DNA from: Pieris napi
Lineage: Eukaryota > Arthropoda > Insecta > Lepidoptera > Pieridae
Assembly (NCBI RefSeq): GCF_905475465.1
Contig: NC_062239.1
Coordinates: 10,974,001-11,038,000, forward strand
Direction: 5' to 3'
Length of the DNA: 64,000 nucleotides
Part shown: positions 1 to 14,200 of the stretch, piece after piece
Layout of the letters: each line of letters starts with the position of its first letter
Numbering within the stretch: the stretch's first letter is position 1
The notes under the pieces: model-generated
The model's input: the letters and a program-made list of their open reading frames with translations, nothing else
What the model was told of the DNA's origin: nothing
The model's database searches: none
Position numbers and translations under genes: made by a program

Positions 1-2717
1 GCTGATGATAGATGAGCCAGGAAAGTCCAAGGGTGAAAGTGGAATTGGTGTTTAGTTTGGACCCTGGGTTTAAGCTTTTATATGATTAAGGATAAATATT
101 CTTTGATAATTCCTGATCGAATTGAATTAAGGTCTACACTAAAGGACCTTGTTCTTTGTTTTGTTTTGTTGAAATTGTTCAAAAAAAGTGTGCCTTTTTA
201 CACATTTTTTGAACAATTTCGTGACATTGAAATCTTAAAGAATTACTGTAGGAACTAAAACTTTATTGATACTTCTTTATACGCCATATGAAGTGCTATG
301 AAATATCAAAGTATATTTATCCTACGTGACTTAATATTAAATTGTTCTTCAATAGACATTTAGATACATTTCAATTTTCAAGCAGCTCATAGCTATTTTA
401 ATGTATTAAAAAAAGTGTCAACGGTGGGAAAACACTGGTTAAAATCTCATAATAGAAGAATTTTGGGAACAATATAAGCCAGTATTAAAATGATAATCAA
501 ATTAAACAAATACATAATCGGAATAAACTGCTAATTGTCATAAGTATTATTTTGAATGTAAAAGCAAATGTGCTTGTGTACTCAAAACGTCGGTAAATAA
601 TTGTAATAATCAGGCGTTTTAAAAATTATTTTACAGTTCGATACTCGCATAAATAGTAGATCATTAGAGCTGCTTAGAAAAATATTAAAATACATTGACA
701 CAAATTACTTATATCTACACACATCAATCAAAGCCATTAAAATATACCTCAAGTATATTTTAATATTTTTGGTATTATTCAATCTAGCTTCTATTACACA
801 CGCATAAAGGAATTCTATTAAAATAAGGCAAACAGGTATTTCGGAGGGATTAACAAATTCACTAATTGAGGCACTCAAAAATGTCTATTACGAGTACATC
901 TATCCAGATGTTAATGGTGTATTTTATTACTGGTATGGTACAGAATATAGCAAAACCTAATTAAATAGAATATACAAAACCATACATGGGAATCTGCTTC
1001 CAAATTTAAAAAAGGTTGAAATAAAAAATAAAACTTGTCAACTTGACAGAGAAAGGGCCAGAATTTTATTCCAATTTTAAAAATTTAAAGAGGTTTTGCT
1101 ATATAATGTGTATAGGTATTCAAAACATTTATACCCTTCACAAAGGCTTATAACGCCTATAACTAATTCGTTTAATTGTTTTCGTGGACCCAAAACTGGT
1201 TTACCAAGAATGAAGCTGAAGGTTTTGGCTAAGATCAAGCAATCACTATTTTATATTTGTCAAACAGTATATAGTGCCACAACCACATTTAATCTGCCTT
1301 AACTCTGGCCATAAATTTGACAGTTAGTTGTCAATATCGCTATTCCGTTTGAATAATTGCAGCACTATTTTCGAAAGGTTAATAAACTTGATAAAATTTG
1401 TATTAACAAAAAGAGATTATAACGACTCGTAAAATTCCATACATTAATTGTATATTATATTAAATAGGTCCTATTAATACTAATTGGTGTGAATGAACAT
1501 TACATTTAGGAGACACGGGGATCACATATAATTTCCATAATAATACATTTTATAAAATAGTATTTTTATACTATACAGTGTAAAAATAATTGATTCACGA
1601 CAAAAAAGGGAAAAATACAAAAATTCAGTTGTATAAAATACGCAATTATTTTCACACTGCAATGATTAGTAACGCATCCACTACTCCTACTAATACTTTC
1701 AAATTCCTCTACCAAGCCTATTCATCATTGTATAACCTGTGGTATAAATTTGTTATCTATGGTGACAAATGATATAACCAAAACGAACAATTCTTGAATT
1801 TTCAAAATGGGAATTGTGAATTAGATTTTTATAAAAAGAACAGTATCACCATAGATAAGATGCCAGCCGCCATTTTGAATGCATATTTATGTCTTATGTC
1901 AACATTGCGCTACAAATGTTAGCAATTAGCATGCAAATTTATTATTTCACTCTTATTTGAAGCTTAAACTGATTTACAATAAGATATCCGTTGCAAGTTG
2001 TTTTGAGCTGTTGCGTCGACAGCTTAAACGTTCATGTAACATATAAATATATGCCAAATCATATTTGTGTGTACGGCCAATGTGTGCCAAAGTGCGCCGA
2101 CACTCTCATAGTACCAAAATTCGTAACTAGATGGCGTTGTAACCATATTTTCGTTCACTAACGATACAAAATTTAAAATTCATCTCTCACCGGCCCGTCT
2201 TCCCCCAAGAATACAGCGTGACGCCTCCTCCTGACTATATTAAAGAACTATATTAAAGAAATTAAATTAAAAAATTAAAAAATCTACTCTAAATAAAAAT
2301 TATTGCATTTGTAAAGAAAATACAATATGGACGCTTAAGTAATTTTGGACGTTAATTAATATTTTTAAATTAAATCACTAATTTGATGGACCTCAATGGG
2401 ACTTAAAATAGGGGCGATAATTGGAATCATACATTAGTACCAAAATGGAAAAACTTACTAAAAGCTGTCCATTTTAATACGAAATGTATTATGTTTACAA
2501 AAACTACTTGTGTATAAAATTGAATATATCGTATATACTCAATTTTAGATATCAATATTGCATAAAATACATATGTTTTTAATGATCTTTTTTCGTAAGA
2601 GGTCGCTACGGTTTGATAGGGGTCAAACAGAGGTCACGCTAGGGGGCTATTTCCCTAAGAATAAGTGACAGCGCAGTCAAAGAAGGGGAAACAGGCGACG
2701 GGCTCGGCAACCGAATG
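1..2717. other. AT-rich region downstream of the RGK gene
   Basis: No coding exon is recognised here. The right-hand part must hold the 3' untranslated region of the minus-strand RGK gene, but I could not pick a convincing polyadenylation site. A short hairpin lies at 171-220. A 13-bp inverted repeat (TTATCTATGGTGA) has its arms at 1753-1765 and 1846-1858. Small open frames in the region look random. Confidence 0.6.
171..220. repeat. Short hairpin, about 20-bp stem
   Basis: GAAATTGTTC at 171-180 pairs with GAACAATTTC at 211-220, and the stem continues through an A-run/T-run and GTG/CAC with one bulged base. The loop is about 8 nt. It has no poly-T terminator typical of Pol III and is short for a miRNA precursor. 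Confidence 0.6.
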
Positions 2718-2792
2718 CTAGAGTACGTGGAGATTCTCGCATGATTTTGATTTTGAGTCGCGCGCCCATACACGACCAAGGAGACCACGGAC
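2718..2792 (-). CDS. RGK exon 11: C-terminal tail and stop (residues 622-645)
   Basis: Acceptor TTTCAG|GTCCG, then 24 codons and TAG at 2720-2718. It encodes VRGLLGRVWARD and SKSKSCENLHVL, the signature RGK C-terminus. The serine cluster before CENL is the usual second 14-3-3 site region in the family. Confidence 0.96.
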   Translation of the reverse strand, partial: VRGLLGRVWARDSKSKSCENLHVL

Positions 2793-5700
2793 CTGAAATA
2801 AATATAATATTAATATCTGTGGGTATAATAAAATAATAATAAATATAATATAAATACAGAGCCTTTATTATTGCGATGAGGGTGTCGGAGCCAACTAGCT
2901 TAATTAGCCGTTCAATAACCAGCCCAGACGTTTAACTAGCGGCCTGAAAGATGTTCAGCCAGTTGATTAAACAGCTACGCAAATTACTTGGATCAATGAC
3001 GTTTCATTACTTGCCTAGCCTGTTGAGCCTGTGTTTTATTTATTTCTGCCAAATAATGACTATCGTACGAATGGCTAAAGCACTAGCCAGCCAGTTTATT
3101 AAATGTTGACACAAACACTACGCCTGAATATCTTTCAGGCCGTCAGTCAAACGGCGCCGTTTAGTTAAAGGCTAGGCTGCTAACTGAACGGCTAATTAAG
3201 CTAGTTCGCTGCGACAAGGGCATAAAGACGTCACGATACTCAATAATTTATTGATGTTTATTAAGATTTTTCGCATTACCTTAACACTGGCAGAGAGGCG
3301 AGTTCGTTTCCGTGGCGTGCTGGAAGCGGACGAGGGAGCAGCGGCGGGGGCAGCAACATCTTCAAGAGGAGAGCGAGCGCGGCTCCTATTCTTGCGGGAA
3401 CTGCTTCGCTTTCTGAAGGTTTAATTTTTTTTCATATGCCTCTTTGTCTTTTGTTTCCATCTCCCATGAACGATACATGTTCTTTATAGCAAAACTATTC
3501 ACAGTATTGCTTCAAAGCAAAGTATTCTTGCAATTTAAGTTTCGTTACGTCTTTTAGGGACAAAGATCTCTTTGTTCTTAAAACCATTTAACCATTAAAT
3601 AATTTTGTCTATGTTAAACGATGTATAAAATGGTAGTGTGTGTTGAAATGATTAAAATAAAACAGTGGCGCTACAACATTATTAGGTTTGGGCCTCAGAT
3701 ATCTGTATCTGAGGATCATGTTTCATGATCATTTGTCAATCTAAAAGGCAAGTAGGTGATCAGCCTCTTGTTCCTGACACACGCCGCCGCGGCCGTCAAC
3801 TGTTTGGGTCTAAGCCGGCTCCCACACTGTTTTCCTTCACCGTTAAAGCGAATATTAATGCATAGACAGAATATCCTATTGTGCACAGCTGGAGATCGAA
3901 CCTACGACCTCATGGATGAGAGTCACACGCTGAAGCCACTAGGACAAAACTGCTTATTTTAGTAGAAAATTACTTGCTTAAAAATTGTCTTGTACCTGAC
4001 ACGTTCGGCGTGTTGCTGTTTCAAACGGATCTGAGTGAGCAGACCCACCAGTAACTCGTCCACATTGTGGTTGATGCCAACAGATGTCTCTATGAACTTG
4101 CACTCGTATGACGTAGCTAGAGTTTTGCCCTCTGAAACATTTTAAAGACAGATACAGCTCTCGTTCTGTTACTTGTATGGGTTAATACGTCAGGGTTATA
4201 AAAAATGTCAATGGTCTGGACTTCGTAGTGTTGTCAAATAAAATAAAATATGTCTCTATTGCATTTAATTTGACAACACTCTCTATCACAGAGCATAGTT
4301 ATAATGTAAGCAGATTTATTGCAATTTTTCCCTCCCCCCCTCCTCTTGTCAGCAAAAGTAAGCAAAGCTCTCAATTATGGTAATGATTTACATAATCGTT
4401 TTAATTTTTGTAGGAATCCTCGAAAAAGCATTTCGTTTTCAAGCATAGATAATGTGTGGGTAAGGATAAGTATGTGTAAAAGAGTAAATGATCACCAAAT
4501 AAGAAAATCAAAAACATACACCCAAATAGTGCTTACGTAATACTTGAACGGCCCCATATACTAAAAAAAGCTAGATTTATCACGTTTAATTCATTCATTT
4601 AATTGCTTTTTATTTCGGGGATTTTTATATATACCGTCAAAAACCCTAACGCGGTGAGGGTTTTCGACTTTAAAATCAAATAGAAAATAAATCTGGCAAG
4701 TACCTACAGACAGTAAACTGAACTGGCAGTACAGTACAGTACCACTGAAGATTTAAAAAAAAAATCAGCGGCCCGCCTAGTTATAGTGTTTCCTTATATC
4801 GTCGCTGTAGAATGATAGCTTCGAAAAAAATTTAAAAAATCCTTTCGTCAATCTTCGTTAAAATATTATTATGTGTTTTTGGCCATAGTTTTAGATGGTA
4901 AAAAGGACTTATTTATTAATAACATAAAAAAGTCCTAACTTCATGATTTTATCAGTTAAATGACAAAAGGTTTTTTGACATACGAAGTTATCATTCTACA
5001 GTGACGATGTTTCAATTTGTACTATAATAAAATTATGCCTAGAACATTCTGTCTATGAGCTGGTCAGCGGAAACTAACAAATGGAAATGCAAATAATAAC
5101 TGTATAATAATATTTTTTTTCTAATATCGTCAAGACACAAAAGGGCGATTGTATTAGACATCCAAGCCTTTATAAAAGCTAATCAAGGACAGTTCTTTGA
5201 TTTACAATTCAAATTATTTTCCAAAAATAACTTCGCAATTTAGGATTTTGCATTGAGATCGGTCGCAATGGAATTTGTAAAGTCAAGATATTATTTAAAA
5301 TGTATTCGTATTTCGTTTCTAATTCAGAAATACATTAAAGATTTGGATAAAGTTTATTACCGTTTTTGTCGTCATGGTAATATAGTTTATAAATCTCCTT
5401 AATTCCTATTTTTACAATAACTTAATAATAATACAATAGAAAACTTCTAATATATAAAATCTCGTGTCACAGTGTTCGTTCCCATACTTCTTCGAAACGG
5501 CTCGACCGATTCTTATGAAATGTTTTATGCTTATTCAGTAAGTCTGAGTAACCCTTAAGTATAAGGGGGGACCACCCCAAAATTAATTTTATTATTTTTT
5601 AGAGAATTATTTTTGTTTTTTATTTTTTTATGATACAGCGTACAAAAATAAATACACCCCTCTACGATCAAACCCTAATTTTTATTTGTTAGTTAAGAAC

Positions 5701-8700
5701 TTATAACTTGAACTCTGAGGTTTATATCGAGAAAAATAACAGAAAAACCTAAAAAGTTTTCATTCCGGAAAACTGAAGAATCTCTGGGGTAGCATATCAA
5801 AATGTTCCATGTTGGTATGTACTAAAATGATAGGCATTAAGGAGAAACGAAGTTCGCGGGGGCAGCTAGTCTTTAATATAAAAATTAAACTAAGAACGAA
5901 AAAAAACAATATATGTATTATATTGTATAAATACCGAGGGTAGGACGTAAGAATACGTCGATACATGGTTTACCGGGAGCATTTCCACACGGACGAAGTC
6001 ATAGGAAGCGGTTAGTAAGCAATAAAGTGTCAGAATTGTTCTGTGTAGAAGGAGGTTACGACATTAAAACCTTTCATAAACTTTGTAATTATTTTGTAAT
6101 AATGGGCTCTTATAACTTCGTCCGTCCATTAAGAAATTAGTTGTAAATTTAATTTTGTTCTTTTGTTTCAGTGTTATTTTTTCGTATTTTAGACACTGAC
6201 AGTTGTAATACGCTTCTACGATATTTATCAACTTATGCCGGGTTTCCCGGGCATTTGTGCGTCCTCACGATGTTTTCTTGTAACACACGTAGTAGTTGGA
6301 GGAAAATGTATATTCGAAAGTTTTAATCTAACGCTATTATTATCAGAGTTTTTTTATGTAATAGGAGGCAAACGGGCAGGAGGCTCATCTGATGTAAAGT
6401 GATACCGCCACGCCCATGGACACTCATATTGTCAGACGGCTCGCAAGTGTGTTGTCGGCCTTTCAAGAATTGGTACGCTCTTTCCTGGAATGACTCTAAG
6501 TCAAATTGGTACGGAAATACTTCAGTGGGCAGCTGGTTCTACATAGTGGTGGTGCGTGACAAAAACTCTTCTTAAAAAACGCTCAGTTGCGGAACGATAG
6601 ACGTTGAGGTGATACGGATGGTATTTTCTATTCTGTCTTCACGTCCGATAGTTAAACTCAGCTGCAGGTATTAGTCCGAACAACTCCTCTGAACACTCTC
6701 CATGGTAAATGCGGTAGAAGATGCAGAGAGACCCCACATCTCTACGCAACGCCAAGGGATCAAGCCACACGGAAAGTGACTGGTCGAATCGCTCTTCGTT
6801 GAATACGATCAAGCGGAAGGAGCTAGTACTGGGGAGCTCCCGCCCAGTGTATGTACCTTTTAACTCTATGTATAAAAAATTGTTGTCTGCAATATAAGTG
6901 TGTCTGGAATTTTAGGTCGACCGTAAGGGAAAATTATATGTTAATTGTATTTTATTAAAAATTATATGTCTTTTCTATAGACTGATTCATTTACAAAGCG
7001 CCTAAATCAAAGCCTAACTAGCTTTTCAATAATCAGAACTTTATTGACGTAAATGAAAAAACTCAACTCAAAACCCACAATACAGAAATTGTGTGGAGGC
7101 TAGCGACTGAAATATTTACAACTTTTTACTAATCAATGTGAAACAAGCTACGGAAGGAATAAATCTCATTTTCAAAGAAAACTTTAACAATGGTGCATTT
7201 CTATGTGATTTTTAGACGTAATTATAATAGTCCAGTGGGTAATGCCCTCAGATTGCATCTGTATCTTGATTTTTCATTTCATAGACAACTAGGTGATCAG
7301 ACAGGAGGATCATGTCTTCGAGCTACGGATTTCACTTAAGATGTTTTCCTTCACCGTACGAGCGAGTGTTAAATGAGTACTTAGACAGAAAGCCCTTCCA
7401 GTTTCATTCGTAAACAGTCGGGGTTCGTACTTCAGGGGTGAAAGTCGCATGCTAAAGCCAACACTATTGCTACTGATTTTTTATGAAACAATAAATATGC
7501 GCAATTTATTATGGAATTAATTATAAATGTAATTCGAAACCAGTGAATGAGCAATTAATTGATGACGCGTAACTAAACGAAATAATTCATTACATTTTGT
7601 TAAATTTGATCGGCATTTTAATTAATTATTTAAGCTCAAACGGCTTAATTTGTTTTTGGGTATTCAACAAATATTTATGCTTAAAATGTATATAAATGTA
7701 AATAGAGAAAAGCAATTGATATTTTGATTTGATTAAAAAGTTATTGTGTTTTTTGGTAAATTACTTCTACAAGTAAATATATTACGTCTTCTATTATATA
7801 AAAGAAACAAACTTGAAAAGGCGAATAAAAGAAGTAACATAGTATAGTGCAGATAATATATGGATACAGAGAAACTTATAAAAGGGTTCTTGGTTATCAA
7901 GGAAAGTATACCATGCACATATATTATGCTCCGACCCAATCATACTCAAATAATAAATACTATTACAGTAAGCAGTTTCTTAAAATTTGTCAGCAATGAA
8001 AAAAAATAGCGAACCGTCAAAACATAGACAATAAACGTGTCCGTTTCAGTCCGTGTCTAGAGTCATCAGCCCTGCAATTCTGTAACTCACTTTTCGAACT
8101 CACACAGCGGTTTTCGCATCGGCGGTCGCTCTCAAATCAGTCGTGAAGCAGTCATTTTATGATTTGGCATTCTGATAAACAATAAACTACAAGCTCCCAC
8201 CTTTTCAGAATGCCAAATCATAAAATGACTGCTTCACGACTGATTTGAGAGCGACCGCCGATGCGAAAACCGCTGTGTGAGTTCGAAAAGTGAGTTACAG
8301 AATCGCAGGGCAGGTCGCTTTAAATAAAAGCGAAATATTGAAATGTTTATTGCTATGTAAGGAATGAATGCAATGTAACTGTTGAAGAGATAACCTGCGT
8401 CTGGCTATACTCTCGGGGCGTAATTCGATGATTTAGGAAATCGCCACGCTTATTAAACTAAGAAAGCCTGAGTGATGAAAATGTACAGCCTTGGCTCGTA
8501 CAATATTTTTTTAGTATTTTTGAGTCTTATTAAGATTCTTTGGCATTCTTTGCATTTTTCGTACATCTATAAGAATCTCCTAAAACTAGAATGAAATGAA
8601 ACATTTTATACATAAACTAGTGGACCCGACAGACGTTGTCCTGCATGATATTTCAAGCGATTAGTAAAGCAAAGTATGAAAGTACCGACTGCAGCGCCAT

Positions 8701-11236
8701 CTAGCGGGCTGATTTGTGAATCTAAACCATTCCCAGATCCCCTTGAACACACACCAGTCCAGTCGTTTGAGTGAAGTTCAGTGAAATACCCACTCATAGA
8801 AGAATTATATATATAAAGATAGGGCCACCAGTGTTCTAGTTATTTGTCCTTATTTTTAATATAAATATCTGTAAAAGCTTACCGTCCGTGGGCACAACCC
8901 GCGAGCGCGCCAGGTCCGCCTTATTCCCGACTAGTATCACAGCCCGGCGTGCCGTATGTCCCGCCGCCCATAATACCTGAAGACGCCGTTCCGCTTCAGC
9001 AAAGCTGGCTCGATCCGCAGTCGAATAGACTACGCAGTAGCCATGTGCGCAGCCCTCAGACTGAAAAAACAGTTTCTTTATTTTCTGGCCACACGCCGTA
9101 GATTTGTGGGTCTAAGGAGGCGCGGATTTATGGTATAAGGGAGTATCAAAGAAAAATCCATTGGTAACAGCCAGCGTACGAACGACACGTTTTCAGCGTT
9201 GAATCTAATATTATTTTTTTTTATGTAAAAGGAGGCAAGCGGGCGGGAGGCTTGCCAGAATTGGATATTGCCAGATTTGGACATTGCCAGAATTGGAACG
9301 CTCTTTTCTTGAATGACCCTAAGTCGAATTGGTTCGGAAATGAGGACAACAATGGTTATTAAGTTGCTCTATCCTGCCGATGAATTGATTTTTAAGCCTA
9401 TATGACCTTTTACTAAAAATATTTTGTTTTCCCACGATCTACATATAATAATATTAAAAAGAAAAGATTTGTATATTTATAACTCAAAGACAGATTTGAA
9501 AAATTCCTTCATAGAATGCTACATTATGCCTGAGTAACATAGCTATATTGTTTCCAAAATATTTAAAATATATGCCCACTTGCCAGTCTTGAGATTTATA
9601 TCAAAGTAAATATATTGGGAGGAGGCCTATGCAAAGCTTGGCAAACTGATGGGTTATCGGTGTCGACTCACTAGAGTTTAAGATTAAATTTATGTAAAAA
9701 TCTGTCTGGCTAAGTAAAAGCTTATATTATTATATTATATATATATAATAAATTGTTGTTATCAAACTTACAATAAGATTGTCTGGTGGTGAGTCCAAGA
9801 ATGTGATCTCCGACTCTTCTCCCGCTAGTAGCACACATACTGACTTCTCGCCTGACTCGTCATCTGTAGTTAAGTATTTTTAAATTTTTTAATGTTAGTA
9901 AAAGGTATGATTATATATATTTTATGATTCAGCGATGTGACTGCTTAAATAGGTAATCTCTTCTTGGAATTTTCTTGCTTTCTTGCCTTGTTGACTTCGT
10001 AATAAGTTTGTTCTAAGCTAAAAGTTCTTGAGTTCAATTCTTGGGAAAAAAACACTTTGTTTGAAATAGCACAGAACAGGCTTGTATAGTATTTAAACTT
10101 CATCTACCTCTATGGGAAGTTAAAATAAATGAAACAAATATGTTGTGTACAAAAAGATCGAGAACATTGACAAACATGGGTTTCAGTTCTATTTAAATCG
10201 GTAAAATTCCTTAATTGGTTAAAAACTGATTTGTTTATACGAGTATATTTGTATGGTTATTATATATATATATTAGTTTAAATTGGTTTTGGTTGATAGC
10301 CTCTACTGGCTATCGGAGTATTGTAGCTCAAACACTGTTTGATCTTTGAGTGAAGGATCGCGTAGCCATGGTAACAGGCCCTTTCCTCAACGTGTTCCAA
10401 ATTCAAACGTTATTAATTTGCTTTAGGCGGACGTTCTCTGAAGTGAGCACTGAGGGGCGAAATGCTGCGAAAATGGACTAAATTAAAAACATTTTGTCTT
10501 CTCGATTTCGTTGGGTTTTGTTAATTGTTTACGGTTCATTAAATTGCGTATCATCTTGGTACTTAGGGTAAGATACAGAGCCGGGACTTAGCGCTCAACA
10601 TGATTGAAGCCAGCCAGCCAACGTAAACTTAGATTATCTGTTTAAATCACAGCTATTTTTTTTGTTAACTTCCGGAATATTGCATTTCGCTGCATTAAAG
10701 GCGTCTTTCGTATGTCAACATGTCAACATTCCAATAGATTCCAATTATATATATCAAATCGTTATTTGTCTCGATGTGGCAGTCTTTCACCGTGGATTGC
10801 TAAAGCACTCGAAATGCCGATTTATTTCAGTAATTAATTTAAGAAATATTATTTAAATACTAGATTTGAACACTGTATTTTATATTCCTAAGGTTTCTGT
10901 AAGAATAGTTTATTAGAATAAATAAGAAATAAAAGAAAAAACTAAAAGTGCACTATCCCCACATTAGGTATCCCTGTGTCGTGGGCCAGTCTTTTCCATT
11001 TAACATATTACCGGTACTTAAGTCAAAGAGTAAATTTAGTTTTTAATAAAGTATTTTTTTAACTTTATTATCGTACAGAATACCCAGGAAAAAGTAAGCA
11101 TGGTCGCCCTCTTGCACGGTGGGCCGACGAGCTTAAGAAAGTTGGTGGAGAGGATTGGGAGAAAAATGCTCAAAACAGAGAGAGATGGAGTCAATTGGAG
11201 GAGGCCTATACTCAATAAGAGGTCCTTGAAAAAACC

Positions 11237-11288
<52 letters not shown>

Positions 11289-14200
11289 TTTGTGTGTGTG
11301 TGTATATTTTGTAACTTTTTGTAAATTTTATTTTGTAAATTTTTCAAGGAATAAATGAGGCTTAATTATTATTATTATTATTATTATCGTACAGAAATGG
11401 CTAAAACTTTTATATAAACTCACGTATTTTTATGTGTTGCAATAACTAACCTATACTAGTGTCGTAGGCGTGTAAATACTCCGAGGTCATGAACTGTCCC
11501 ACAAGGCTTGATTTTCCTACGCCCGGCCCGCCCACCACCACCACTCGGTATGAACTGAGACCAGCAGACGAGTCCCTGTTTACAATACAATTGTATAAAC
11601 ACAATTTATTAAGCAACATTGTATTGATAAATATTCTATTGAACACCGAGTTTAAGCTAGATTTAAAAGTAAATATATTCAACTTTAAGAACTACTCGTA
11701 CATGGCTACAAATGTATTATAAATAATATTAATAAAATATAACGCTATTAAAAAAATGTGGCGCTATAACCTCTTTAGGTCTGGGCCTTAGATTTTTGAA
11801 TCTGTTACATAATCATTTTGAATAGTATGTGATCAGCCGCCTGTGCCTGACACACGCCGTCGACTTTTTGGGTCTAAGACATGTTGGTTTCCTCACGATG
11901 TTTTCCTTCATCGTTCGAGTGAAAGAAAGTCCAATGGTGCACAAGCGGGGATCGAACCTACGACGCTATTTGAAGGTTAGGTAAAAACATTACTGTAGCT
12001 TTCTAAGGCACATAATTAATGAAGAGTTCTTGAATACGATTTTTGCCAAAACAAAATTAAAAATCTCTCAATGGTATGGCTGTTCATTTACCATAATGGT
12101 AGTATAATTAAAAATCAAATAATATTATGTTGTTAAACCTAGTTATTTTTTTTTGTTTAACCTGGAAGATGCCAGCGAACAAGGAGCAGACGCTCTGGTT
12201 ACAGCTTCCGTACTGGAGGCGCTGGATGCTACCGATGTGTTTGACCTGGACCTTCTGGATCGCAGAGAGTCTCCACGATTCACCACTCCCTTACCTGCGA
12301 ATTTATTTCGTCCTATTGTAATGGCAACACACAATACAAAAAAATTAGTGTCCTATAGTTTTCTGAATATTTCACATAAAAATACAAACTTACAGTGTCC
12401 GACTAGCAGTGTGTAATATGTGTTTTCTTATGTGCAAGGATTTAAGTATATACGAGCTCGTATAGCAGGTATTAGGAAAGTTGTCTCAGACCTTTGATTC
12501 CATATTAAGGCGTAATATATATTGTAATGGAAGTAAATGAAGAAAAACAGTCGTGGATAGAGATATTTGGAAAAAGCTGGAGGAAGTCATTGAAAAGGTT
12601 CCGATTGATGGTACAGAAGGAAGTTAGGATGTGGAGTAGAAAAAAAACCAAATTAAAACTGTATTATTCAACAATTGTAATAGTTGATATAGGAAATTGA
12701 TTTTTATAAATAATGCTTAAAGTATAAAGGATAGTAAGAATTAAACCGGCTCTATTGTCAATCAACTCGAAAATACTGTTTCTATATCGGTTTTGTATAT
12801 TATCTTAAAATCTTTTTAACGACAAAACATCTAAATGTTTAATCTATGTATAATATATTAATTTTGAGTGAAAAAACAACTTAAACTTAGACTGTATAAT
12901 AGAATTGCTAAATTAAAAAAGATGTTAAAAACGGATTAATAAGTTCACTAAGCAAACCTAACCAACAACCAGACATAAAAATTACTGCCCAATAATATCG
13001 TAATAACATGCCTCCACTATTTTAGCGTCAACTTGTTTAAGCTATCGCGGTATATGTTTAAAAAAAGTATTAAGATTATCCATAGCGCTAAATCACCTGC
13101 AACGCACAACGACCAATTTTGAGTATAAGTGCGGAAACTGAGTCCACCAACCTATAACCTATAACCCTGCATCATGAGCATACCCCTCATACACCTTCAC
13201 GTACATACACTCACTATTACACCATCACACCACATAGCCGAATTAGGTATTACTTAGTTAAATGTAAATAATATTTTTTACTGATTTTGCCTTTTGTAAA
13301 TGTGTGAACCTTTTTGCATATACAGTAGAACCTCGATAAGATAAAGTCCAAGGGAAACACAAAATATTTTATGTTATAGAGGTTTTAAGTTATCAAGGTT
13401 CCATGTTAGGTAAAGGTTAATATAGAGGTATGTACATGTTTCTATGTACCCTTGCTCCCATTTTTACTTGAATGCATCAGAAGGATGGAAAATTAAATAT
13501 GTAATCATATTTATTCACATTACTTACATTACATAAAAATAAAACAACAACTAAAGGTTTAGTCTACTTAAAAAAATCTGTGATTTTCGTTTGTTTTAAA
13601 AAATTCACTGTTTCTAAATCGATTTGATTTTCAATGACAAATAGAGTGGAGAATACATTAACACATTAACTTATGATGCAAGTAAGTCGTTGTCACAAAG
13701 CTAACCGCCGCAAAGCTTTGAAGAATTTAGATAAAGCAAATCCATTACCTATTGTATTGTTTACGTTAACAATACATTAGTAAACACGTGCAAGCAATAA
13801 ATACCGAAACCATTTGTTTTGACACCCTTTCAAAATGACTCATTCACAAACAATTTTATGTTTTAGAGGTTGTGGAAACATTTCTTTTAGTTACTGAGGG
13901 CCTATACAGAGATTATTTATTTAAGTTATAGAGGTTGCGTATTTTAAGTTATAGAGGTTTTGGGCTCTGATGGGAAGGGAACATAGTATTTTTTGAAGTA
14001 ACAGAGGTTTTTATGTTACCGAGGTTTACGTTATCGAGGTTCTACTGTATTATGTATTCCATGTTTGGCTATATCTTTAGTATAATTGTGTTTTCTTATA
14101 TTATATTTATACTAGCGACCCGCCCCGGCTTCGCACGGGTGCAATGCTGATACTAAATACACTACAGAAAAACAGTGAACTAAGGGTATTAAATATATAG

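Noticed and set aside
11036..11347. Frames with long Ile-Tyr repeats
   Set aside because: Translation of the (TA)n microsatellite inside the RTE insertion.
12153..12416. Plus-strand 87-codon frame over RGK exon 5
   Set aside because: It is a shadow of the minus-strand exon, which has correct splice sites and phases.
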